This document shows, in pieces, positions 12,422-18,997 of a stretch of 22,631 bases of DNA. The DNA is from a virus. The stretch lies in the IMG/VR virus record IMGVR_UViG_3300009034_000219, positions 1 through 22,631 of that record; one strand, 5' to 3'. Position 1 is the stretch's first letter, and each line of letters starts with the position of its first letter. Made by a program: the position numbers and the translations under genes. The notes beneath the pieces were generated by a model, which was not told the DNA's origin, searched no databases, and was given only the letters and a program-made list of their open reading frames with translations.

Positions 12422-13155
12422 TGCAACCAATAACCTCTATTACCAACATAGAACTATCCAGCTTGTGTAATAACAAGTGTCCTTATTGCCCTAATCAGGT
12501 TCAAGGCAATTACAGGGATGTTGGTTTGATGACATTGGATATATATGAAAGGACTTTGTATTGGTTGGATAAGTTGGTTGAACAGGGAACTCAGTTAGAG
12601 CAGTTGAATTTATTTGGCATTGGTGAGCCTACTATGAATCCGGCCTTACCCCGGATGATAAGAATGGCTCGTGAAGTATTCCCGAATCCGGGTATCTTGC
12701 ATTTTAACACTAATGGAAAATTGATGACTGAGGACTTGGCAATAGCTTGTAGAGATGCGGGGATAACAAGTATTGATATTACTGCACATGATGCTAAGTC
12801 AACAGCAAAGACAGTAAAAATATTCAGAAAGGCACATATCAAGTTTAATTGGAATATTGATTATGCCGTTTATCCTAATAATTGGGCGGGGCAAATAAAC
12901 TGGACTGATAATGTAGATTATGAAATGAACTGCCCCTGGCTTGGCCGGGGTGAGGTGATGATTATGTCTAATGGTGATATAACAACCTGTTGCCTTGATG
13001 CCTTCGGTTATGGGATAGTAGGCAATGTATATCAAGATATGTTTAAAATGAGATTGAAGCCTTTTAAATTATGTGCAACCTGTCATCATATTATACCTGA
13101 GAGGATGCAAGAGAATAAGATAATTATGCCTAATGTCGGGGTGGTTCATGCTTGA
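12421..13155 (+). CDS. Radical SAM enzyme with SPASM/twitch-like C-terminus
   Basis: This 244-residue protein has the radical SAM cluster motif C16-x3-C20-x2-C23 (LCNNKCPYCPNQ), the GEP-type motif FGIGEPTMNP at 65-74 and HFNTNGKLMTEDL at 94-106. The C-terminus shows an auxiliary iron-sulfur pattern: C171 (NCPWLGRG), MSNGDITTCCLDAFG with C190/C191, GIVGNVYQDMF, and C218-x2-C221 (KLCATCHH). This is typical of SPASM or twitch domains in peptide- and protein-modifying radical SAM enzymes. It uses S-adenosylmethionine to start radical chemistry; the substrate is unknown. It overlaps both neighbours (TAATG upstream, 8 bases downstream), so it is an integral operon member, set among neck genes. A virion protein or the coupled 106-residue protein are plausible substrates. 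Confidence 0.85.
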   Translation: MQPITSITNIELSSLCNNKCPYCPNQVQGNYRDVGLMTLDIYERTLYWLDKLVEQGTQLEQLNLFGIGEPTMNPALPRMIRMAREVFPNPGILHFNTNGKLMTEDLAIACRDAGITSIDITAHDAKSTAKTVKIFRKAHIKFNWNIDYAVYPNNWAGQINWTDNVDYEMNCPWLGRGEVMIMSNGDITTCCLDAFGYGIVGNVYQDMFKMRLKPFKLCATCHHIIPERMQENKIIMPNVGVVHA

Positions 13156-13708
13156 TATTGATGTTAAAGGCACAGACGAATTAGCAAGGAGCTTCCGGCA
13201 GATACAGAAAAAGGTATCTAATCATAAGGTGCTTTATAAAAGAATTGGAATTAAGATATTAAAATTCGTTGATGATAATTTCAAGGCCGAGGGTAAAGAA
13301 AATAAATGGAAGGAGCTTAGTAAGCTAACCATTCAAGCGAGGCGGAAAAAGTCATCTAAGATATTACAGGATACCGGGAAACTAAAACAAAGCTATGCTT
13401 ATCAAGTAGGGGGGCGAAGTGTAAAGATAGGATCGCCGTTAGAGATTGCTAAATACCATGAGTTCGGCACTAAAGGTTATCAGATAGTTCCTGTAAAAAA
13501 GAAAGTTCTTTTATTTGGTGTAAATCCTGCCGAGAGATCTCATCTTGCAAAAGGTGCAGGCAGTAAAGGAGAAAAGGGGAAGGCAATATTTTCAAGAGGT
13601 GTTACCCATCCTGGATTAGTAAAAAGGCCGATGTTGCCCTCAAAGAATTTAGCCTTGATGATGTCAATACAAGTAGCTGATGGATTCGTAAAAGAGGCGA
13701 TTAAATAA
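13148..13708 (+). CDS. Virion morphogenesis protein (Phage_tail_S / Mu G-like)
   Basis: The 186-residue form from ATG 13148 is chosen because GGGGTGG (13138-13144) precedes it, whereas ATG 13133, five codons earlier, has no ribosome binding site. The sequence shows the family core: helix TDELARSFRQIQKKV, WKELSKLTIQARRKK, DTGKLKQSYAYQV, KIGSPLEIAKYHEFGTKG, and the C-terminal RPMLPSKNLALMMS. This family acts in head-tail joining and tail completion. It overlaps the radical SAM gene by 8 bases and the next gene by one base (TAATG), so all are translated as a coupled set. Confidence 0.85.
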   Translation: MLDIDVKGTDELARSFRQIQKKVSNHKVLYKRIGIKILKFVDDNFKAEGKENKWKELSKLTIQARRKKSSKILQDTGKLKQSYAYQVGGRSVKIGSPLEIAKYHEFGTKGYQIVPVKKKVLLFGVNPAERSHLAKGAGSKGEKGKAIFSRGVTHPGLVKRPMLPSKNLALMMSIQVADGFVKEAIK

Positions 13709-14142
13709 TGGCAAGGATAGATTACTATTATTTAGAACAGCTTATAAAAACAGGGCTGGAGACTGGACTCGGTAGCACTGTTACAGTTGAGATTGAGCCT
13801 GAGAATATAGCTGCCGAACAATGTCCCTTAGTGGGAATATATTTAACAGGTAGAGAGCCATTTGAAACACAGCCGATTGCCGCAGGCACGATACAACGAT
13901 ATACAATAAGGATCGAGCTTTGGTGTTGGGAGTGTAATCTTGATAAGCAGTTGGCCTTTGAGCATAGAGACGATTTAATAGGCAATACCGAGATAGCTAT
14001 AATGGAACAGAGGGCAGCGAAGGGAATCGGTCAATACGGTTTGCGATTATTAGGTGGTGAATTTGAAAGCGGTCGGGAAGGAGTTAATTACTTAGCAGGC
14101 GGTAGTGTAATTGTAGAACTTGAATATGATGCAACGATATAA
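13708..14142 (+). CDS. Probable tail terminator (tail completion) protein
   Basis: This 144-residue protein follows the virion morphogenesis gene and precedes the tail tube region, the usual place of the tail terminator that caps the tube and joins it to the neck. Its pattern is also typical: N-terminal helix (YYLEQLIKTGLETGLG), central strands (CPLVGIYLTGREPFETQ, then YTIRIELWCWECNLDK) and a C-terminal strand (GSVIVELEYDATI). GAGGCG near 13696 can serve as ribosome binding site. It overlaps the next gene by one base. The assignment rests on position and general fold, not on a diagnostic motif. Confidence 0.6.
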   Translation: MARIDYYYLEQLIKTGLETGLGSTVTVEIEPENIAAEQCPLVGIYLTGREPFETQPIAAGTIQRYTIRIELWCWECNLDKQLAFEHRDDLIGNTEIAIMEQRAAKGIGQYGLRLLGGEFESGREGVNYLAGGSVIVELEYDATI

Positions 14143-14630
14143 TGAGCTTGATAGATATAAAACATATTGCTGATGAAGTAAGGAAAATAAATTATATTGA
14201 AATAGATAAGCTATGTAGTTTTATATATGATGTAAAGATATGTTGGGGTAATTATAAAAATGATGATTACTTGCCGAGGTTATTTGACATACTCAAGGAT
14301 ATGCCCTTGCCGATATTACTGAAAGTCGCTAATATTATAATTGATGCTAATAATCAGGAATTGGATTATTTCCTAATCAGGATATTGAATGAAGATAAAA
14401 GGATTAGCGAATGGATAAGTAGTTATAGGGCAAGAGGGAAACCGGAACTTGCCGAGTTTATGAAAAAACTATTAGCCAGTGAGGGTGTCAAGGAAGCCAT
14501 TGCGGAAATTGGTAATGAGGGATTAGGGGAAATACTTATCGGACATTACAGTAGGCAGAAAGAATTAAGCCCGGATGATTTTAGAAAGGATAGAAAATTA
14601 CAAAGGAGGACAGAATGTATATTGAGGTAA
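14142..14630 (+). CDS. Hypothetical helical protein in tail operon
   Basis: This 162-residue protein has no recognised family. It is largely helical by pattern (EVRKINYIEIDKLCSFIYDV; LPRLFDILKDMPLPILLKVA; ELAEFMKKLLASEGVKEAIA) with a basic C-terminus (DDFRKDRKLQRRTECILR). It begins by TAATG overlap with the tail terminator gene, has no ribosome binding site of its own, and its end overlaps the next small gene by 16 bases in another frame. Position suggests a tail-assembly or minor neck role. Confidence 0.6.
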   Translation: MSLIDIKHIADEVRKINYIEIDKLCSFIYDVKICWGNYKNDDYLPRLFDILKDMPLPILLKVANIIIDANNQELDYFLIRILNEDKRISEWISSYRARGKPELAEFMKKLLASEGVKEAIAEIGNEGLGEILIGHYSRQKELSPDDFRKDRKLQRRTECILR

Positions 14631-14776
14631 TATGGATTGGTGAATCGGGATGGAATCCTGACGTCGGTAATGTGGAAAGGGGCAAGCTAATAGTAGTTAC
14701 AACTGAGTTTGCCGATAAGCTTGTTGAGCAAAAGCAAGCTAAGTTTAAAGATAAAAAGAAAAAAGGAGGTAAATAG
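14615..14776 (+). CDS. Small hypothetical protein with Lys-rich tail
   Basis: A 53-residue frame starts at ATG 14615 with a strong ribosome binding site (AAAGGAGGA at 14602-14610) and stops with TAG at 14774-14776, two bases before the tail tube ATG. The product starts with strands (MYIEVIWIGESGWNPDVGNV, then GKLIVVTTEFADKL) and ends in a run of lysines and glycines (KFKDKKKKGGK). The DNA encoding that tail supplies the AAAAAAGGAGGT ribosome binding site of the tail tube gene, so the composition of the tail may partly reflect that second job. Confidence 0.6.
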   Translation: MYIEVIWIGESGWNPDVGNVERGKLIVVTTEFADKLVEQKQAKFKDKKKKGGK

Positions 14777-14778
14777 TT

Positions 14779-15738
14779 ATGGGAACTGGATATGGTATAC
14801 TTGGATTTTTTGGGTTAGCTCATCAGAGTAGTTATGGGGCTTCGGCACAAGCAAGTGCTGAATTTTTCCCTTTCATATCTGAGAGCATTACTACAACAGT
14901 TGAACAGCTTATGGAGGAGGGTATTAGAAGGCGGTTAGGGGAGCCTCCCAGTCAAGTCGGTCTTGAACAGACTGCCGGGGATGTAGCAATGGAGGTGCAT
15001 CCTTTAGGAATCGGACATTTCCTCAAAGCCGTTTGTGGGATAAATACTTCAACTTATACTGCCGATTCCTGCACTACCCATGATTTTATCCCGCAAGGTT
15101 CTGATTGGAATGCCAACGAACCATTACCCGCAATTACAGGGCTTATGCACAGGGGATTAGGTAGCACCTGGGAATTGACGGATGGGGTAGTTAACAGGCT
15201 GGAGTTTAATATCGTTGGTGGGCAGATGTTAAAAGTTACTGCGGGTATGATGTTTAAAACCTCTTCACTTAGGGCTGAACCGACTCCTACATTTGCCAAG
15301 CTTGATCCCTGGTTCTGGAGTCAAGGATCAGTAACAATAGCCACAACCCCGCATTCCCATATTGATGAGATGACAATCACGATAGACAATCAGATCGAAG
15401 GTCAAGCGAATCTGAATGCCACAAAGCGGATAGGGCGGTTTGTCAGAACTGGGTATATTATGGTTAGAGTTACTGGGTCAATGGTGTTTGAAACACAGTC
15501 ATCTTATCTTGATTATATTGCCGGGACTGAAAGGCGGTTACTACTTAACTTTAGTTCATCGGTTGTCAGTTACAATACACTACTTTTTGATATTCCTAAA
15601 GTCCGCTATGAGACATATCCGCCTGCAATAGCTGGCCCCGGAGTAATCAAGGTAGGATTTACAAATCGTGGTGTATATGATGAAAGCTCTAACTACGCTA
15701 TTAAGGTAAGTCTGGTAAATACAAGAGTGGCTTATTAA
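14779..15738 (+). CDS. Major tail tube protein
   Basis: This 319-residue protein sits directly before the chaperone and tape measure genes, where tail tube genes normally lie. Sequence features of phage tail tube proteins are visible: an N-terminal GFFGLAHQSSYGA, a long beta-rich body, NRLEFNIVGGQMLKVTAGM, a pair of strands with IDEMTITIDNQIEGQANLN (solvent-facing hairpin for ring stacking), and a terminal strand (NYAIKVSLVNTRVAY). Ribosome binding site AAAGGAGGT. It polymerises into the hollow tube that conducts DNA. No sheath gene is near, which supports a siphovirus-type tail. Confidence 0.85.
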   Translation: MGTGYGILGFFGLAHQSSYGASAQASAEFFPFISESITTTVEQLMEEGIRRRLGEPPSQVGLEQTAGDVAMEVHPLGIGHFLKAVCGINTSTYTADSCTTHDFIPQGSDWNANEPLPAITGLMHRGLGSTWELTDGVVNRLEFNIVGGQMLKVTAGMMFKTSSLRAEPTPTFAKLDPWFWSQGSVTIATTPHSHIDEMTITIDNQIEGQANLNATKRIGRFVRTGYIMVRVTGSMVFETQSSYLDYIAGTERRLLLNFSSSVVSYNTLLFDIPKVRYETYPPAIAGPGVIKVGFTNRGVYDESSNYAIKVSLVNTRVAY

Positions 15739-15751
15739 CAAAGGGGGCTTT

Positions 15752-16147
15752 ATGGATTTATCCACTCAGCAAGAGTATATCCCTACATGGAAAGGGAATG
15801 ATAAGTTACCGCCTGAAAAGCAGATTAAGACTAAATTGACAAGCCTATCAGTTGAGCTAATCCATGATGTGGAGCCTATCTATGAGGAGTTGTGTGATGA
15901 GAATAGGAAGTTAAAAAAAGGCAAGGCTAATGAGTTTTACAAACGGGTTTGTGTGCCGGTATTTAAGAATCAATATGTTGAGTTAAAAAACCTTTTCATT
16001 AACGGTAAGGAGGTAAATGCAGAGGAAGCGGCGGGGATAAATAAGTGTGTATTGCTGGTAATGGAAGTTGTAAATCAATTATTCACTATATCTTATCTAT
16101 CCGAGGAAGACGAAAAAAACTTAGAAGGGGTGTCTGGAATTTCCTAA
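15752..16147 (+). CDS. Tail assembly chaperone, short (G-like) form
   Basis: This 131-residue acidic helical protein is encoded between tail tube and tape measure with a strong ribosome binding site (AAAGGGGGC). It has no family signature I can name, but the position and the downstream overlapping -1 frame define it as the G-like chaperone that coats the tape measure protein during tail assembly. The zero-frame stop (TAA, 16145-16147) lies in the loop of a stem placed 6 bases after the slippery heptamer at 16114-16120. Confidence 0.8.
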   Translation: MDLSTQQEYIPTWKGNDKLPPEKQIKTKLTSLSVELIHDVEPIYEELCDENRKLKKGKANEFYKRVCVPVFKNQYVELKNLFINGKEVNAEEAAGINKCVLLVMEVVNQLFTISYLSEEDEKNLEGVSGIS

Positions 16148-16380
16148 CCAAGCACCCCGTTGACCCCGCCATAGGCCAGCTTATCAAAATCAGTCGTTTA
16201 TGCTCTGCTTGGTATTCTCAACCCACCGTTAATAGTCAAGGCAAACCAGCTTATATAATGGAATATAGATTAATTATGTATCCCAAGCCCGGCGGTCTTT
16301 TTGACCAGCCTAATAAATTAATTGAAACTATAAATGTATGCTTAGAGGAGTTAAGAGAATGGCGGCGAAAAATGCAGTAG
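15752..16380 (+). CDS. Tail assembly chaperone, frameshifted (G-T-like) form
   Basis: A -1 shift at A_AAA_AAC (16114-16120) would read on from CTT at 16120 in the other frame to TAG at 16378-16380. The result is a roughly 209-residue fusion: 123 residues of the short form and 86 more (beginning LRRGVWNFLTKHPVDPAIGQ). The extension is long and uninterrupted, and it ends after overlapping the tape measure start. Making a minor extended form by -1 shifting is the established G/G-T mechanism in lambda and most long-tailed phages. The extension is tryptophan- and proline-containing and helical at its end (NVCLEELREWRRKMQ), suitable for binding tail tube protein. Confidence 0.8.
16114..16158 (+). 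promoter_or_regulatory. Programmed -1 ribosomal frameshift signal (slippery heptamer and stem-loop)
   Basis: A_AAA_AAC at 16114-16120 is in the correct zero frame (codons GAA AAA AAC). After a 6-base spacer, GGGGTG (16127-16132) pairs perfectly with CACCCC (16153-16158); a G-U pair and three more pairs (16135-16137 with 16148-16150) extend the stem with one mismatch. The 10-base loop contains the zero-frame stop. Confidence 0.8.
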
Positions 16381-17966
16381 AAATTATAATCAGTGCTAAG
16401 GATCAAGCCTCGGCAGCTATTAATAAAATCGGTAATACACTAAAAGTCGGCTTGAAGGTCGCTGCTGTTGCCGCTGCTGCTGCTATTGCTGCCTTAACAG
16501 CGGCGATGGTAAAAGGTGTTAGATTAGCTCAGGTTCAAGAGAATGCCGAGTTAAAGCTTGCGGCTGCTCTACGATCCACAGGTATGGCTACTCAGGAGAA
16601 CTATCGCCATTTAACTCAATATGCCTCCGGTCTGCAAAAGGTAACTAAGTTCGGCGATGAGGCTACATTGCAGGCTCAGGCATTGTTAATGCAGTTGGGT
16701 AATTTAAGGGGGGAGGGGCTTGACAAAGCAACGATGGCCTCGGCAGACTTTGCCTCAGCTCTTGGTATGACTATTGAGCAGGCAGCAATGTTAGTGGCAA
16801 AAGGTGCTGAGATGCCTTCAATGCTTTCCCGGTATGGTATCAGGATTGATGAGAATATTCCAAAAGGCGAAAAGTTTAATGCTGTTCTTGCCGAGATACA
16901 AAAGAAATTTGGGGGATCTGCTCAGGCAATGGTTAACAACTATTCCGGGCAAATGGCACAACTAAGCAATACTGTCGGGGATACATTTGAAAAGTTCGGT
17001 TCACTTATTACCAGAAATACAGTTGTTATTGCAGGCATAAGAGGTGCAAAGGAAATATTTGAAAAGTTAGGTGAGGCAATAGAAGATAATAGAGAAGAGA
17101 TCCTTGAATGGGTAAAAGATGCGATGGTGAATTTACTTGAAGCGATTAACAAATCATTGCCCGCAATAGATTTTCTAAAAGATGCTTTCTATCGTGTATT
17201 GGTTGTGATAAGAGTTGCTAAGGGAGATATAGAGGGAGCATACCAAGCCCTTGCGGAAGTGGACAAACCGATTGAGGCAGTTGGGAAAATACAAGAAGCA
17301 ATAGACGGGCTTACTGAAAAACTCAGAAACACAGCAGCGGAATCTACCAATGCTGCCGAAACCCTGATAAATAATCAACAGGCAGTATTAGAAGCATCTT
17401 GGGAAACCGCCGAGGCACAGGCTGAGATAGAAGAAAATAGGGCATTAATGACTGAGCTTGCTGAAAAGAGAAAGCGGGAAGCGATTGAAACCAGTAAGCA
17501 AGCTGAGATTGAGAGGCAGGCAATCGTATCCGCTTCCTTTGATCTTAGTATTACAATGATGAGGGCAGCGGGAATAAAGGGAAAGGCTATCGCCCTTGCT
17601 TCGGCAATAATAAATACTGCAAAAGCGGTAACACAAGTATTACCTAACATACCCCTTGCTGCTATAATAGCTGCTAAAGGTGCTGCGGAAGTAGCAATTA
17701 TTTCGGCTCAAAAAATGGCAAAGGGCGGTATCGTTACTGCACCTACATTAGTGCTTGCAGGTGAGGCTGGCCCGGAAGCCATCGTGCCATTAACGGATAG
17801 GGATCGGGGAGTAGGGGGAGCCCTTGTTTTTAGAGGCGAAATAAATGTTGCAACTGCCGATAAAATGTCTGAAATGACAGACAGCGAAATTGATGATATG
17901 TTAGAAAAGCAATTACTTCCCGGATTAGATAGATTAGCTCGCCGGGGAATAACAGTTACTTCGTAG
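16359..17966 (+). CDS. Tape measure protein
   Basis: This 535-residue protein fixes tail length and is ejected with the DNA. ATG 16359 is chosen because GAGGAG (16345-16350) lies eight bases upstream; ATG 16338 is in frame but has no ribosome binding site. Visible features are a hydrophobic Ala-rich segment at about 30-52 (VAAVAAAAAIAALTAAMV), long helical and coiled-coil stretches (AEAQAEIEENRALMTELAEK), a second Ala/Ile-rich segment at about 410-455, and the typical tape measure motif near residue 456 (GGIVTAPTLVLAGEAGPEAI). At the usual 1.5 angstrom per residue its length implies a tail of roughly 80 nm. The start overlaps the G-T extension by 22 bases. Confidence 0.9.
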   Translation: MAAKNAVEIIISAKDQASAAINKIGNTLKVGLKVAAVAAAAAIAALTAAMVKGVRLAQVQENAELKLAAALRSTGMATQENYRHLTQYASGLQKVTKFGDEATLQAQALLMQLGNLRGEGLDKATMASADFASALGMTIEQAAMLVAKGAEMPSMLSRYGIRIDENIPKGEKFNAVLAEIQKKFGGSAQAMVNNYSGQMAQLSNTVGDTFEKFGSLITRNTVVIAGIRGAKEIFEKLGEAIEDNREEILEWVKDAMVNLLEAINKSLPAIDFLKDAFYRVLVVIRVAKGDIEGAYQALAEVDKPIEAVGKIQEAIDGLTEKLRNTAAESTNAAETLINNQQAVLEASWETAEAQAEIEENRALMTELAEKRKREAIETSKQAEIERQAIVSASFDLSITMMRAAGIKGKAIALASAIINTAKAVTQVLPNIPLAAIIAAKGAAEVAIISAQKMAKGGIVTAPTLVLAGEAGPEAIVPLTDRDRGVGGALVFRGEINVATADKMSEMTDSEIDDMLEKQLLPGLDRLARRGITVTS

Positions 17967-17974
17967 AGGATATT

Positions 17975-18763
17975 ATGCCAATATCATTAGCGAGCCCGGT
18001 TAATTCAAATCATTATTTGAGTGGCACATATACCAGTGGATTATGTAATGGGTATTTACAAAATTCAGGCACACCAACAAGAAACACCTCCCCTGCTTAT
18101 ATAAGGCGTGGGGATTATAGTCAGAAATTTCAAGCCCTGGCGGGTTTAAATGGTGCTTTAATTAGAGTGGACAGTTCAAGTGTTATTGATAGTGTTGTTT
18201 CGGGACAAAATGTAAGGTTCCTTGTTGAAGCTTATGTTATGTCGGGTTATATTATGATTTCCGCTGACGGCATAGCTGGATCTACGGTAATATATTCCTC
18301 AACGGTTGATGCAGGATGGATAACTGTTAATACTACTTTCCCATGTATGCAAAATTCGTTAGGCATTAGGGTATTCGCCACTAATAGCGGTGATACTTAT
18401 TTTCTCGATGTCTGCCGGGTAGAACCTTATGTTGAAATAAAACCTGAATATGATTTTGAATTACAAGATAAGGTTAATCGTTCCGAGAAAAGAACATTAA
18501 ACGGCACTCTCTATTCCTATCAGTTTGCGAAATGGAATCGTTGGGAAGTGCCTGTTAGTTTTGTCAACTCTTATGATAGGTCTTTAGTTAACAGTTGGTG
18601 GGAAAGTCAGAGAATATTATATTTTTATGATGAGGATCACACGGCTTTTCCAAGTAGTTATTACATAGTAAAGCTGATGAATAAAACATCACCTTTCGAT
18701 AAATATCAAAAGCCTTATTTCTTGCAAAAGTTTCGGGGCGATTTAATATTAGAAACCTTATAA
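17975..18763 (+). CDS. Distal tail-like protein with N-terminal carbohydrate-binding-like domain
   Basis: This 262-residue protein is the first gene after the tape measure, the position of the distal tail (Dit) ring protein. Residues 1-150 resemble a beta-sandwich carbohydrate-binding module (RRGDYSQKFQALAG, VRFLVEAYVMSGYIMIS, GWITVNTTFPCMQNSLGIRV, DTYFLDVCRVEP). Residues 165-262 look like a Dit-type domain, with NGTLYSYQFAKWNRWEVPVS, NSWWESQRILYFYDEDH and the closing FRGDLILETL. It may form the tail-tip ring and contribute to host surface binding. Ribosome binding site AGAGGA. The N-terminal assignment is by fold pattern, without catalytic residues. Confidence 0.6.
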   Translation: MPISLASPVNSNHYLSGTYTSGLCNGYLQNSGTPTRNTSPAYIRRGDYSQKFQALAGLNGALIRVDSSSVIDSVVSGQNVRFLVEAYVMSGYIMISADGIAGSTVIYSSTVDAGWITVNTTFPCMQNSLGIRVFATNSGDTYFLDVCRVEPYVEIKPEYDFELQDKVNRSEKRTLNGTLYSYQFAKWNRWEVPVSFVNSYDRSLVNSWWESQRILYFYDEDHTAFPSSYYIVKLMNKTSPFDKYQKPYFLQKFRGDLILETL

Positions 18764-18774
18764 AGGGGGTAGCA

Positions 18775-18993
18775 ATGAAGAAAGTCATCAGTCTTTGTGT
18801 GGCCGTTATTATCTTAACGGCAAGTATAGCTTATGGTGAAGAAATTGTTAATGAGGAGAATCCATCTAATTGCATTCATAACGGGTTAACCCTTAAAGAA
18901 TGCCAGATGAAAATAAGTAAACCACAGGCATTTACATTGCTTGGTTTTTATTTTCTTCTCGGTGGCCTTCTGATTTATACAAGTCAAAAATAA
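18775..18993 (+). CDS. Small exported membrane-anchored protein
   Basis: This 72-residue protein has a signal peptide (MKKVISLCVAVIILTASIAYG, cleavage likely after AYG) and a C-terminal hydrophobic helix at about 53-69 (FTLLGFYFLLGGLLIYT), with a short Cys-containing loop between them (C33 and C43). Ribosome binding site AAAGGGGGT. There is no lipobox. It lies between two tail genes, which is odd for a secreted protein. Possible roles are superinfection exclusion, a lysis accessory protein or another cell-envelope function. Confidence 0.7.
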   Translation: MKKVISLCVAVIILTASIAYGEEIVNEENPSNCIHNGLTLKECQMKISKPQAFTLLGFYFLLGGLLIYTSQK

Positions 18994-18997
18994 TAAA

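Noticed and set aside
13133-13147. Earlier ATG for the Phage_tail_S family gene
   Set aside because: No ribosome binding site precedes it, whereas GGGGTGG precedes ATG 13148 and the family begins near there.
16338-16358. Earlier ATG for the tape measure gene
   Set aside because: GAGGAG is placed for ATG 16359, and the sequence from 16359 begins like other tape measure proteins.
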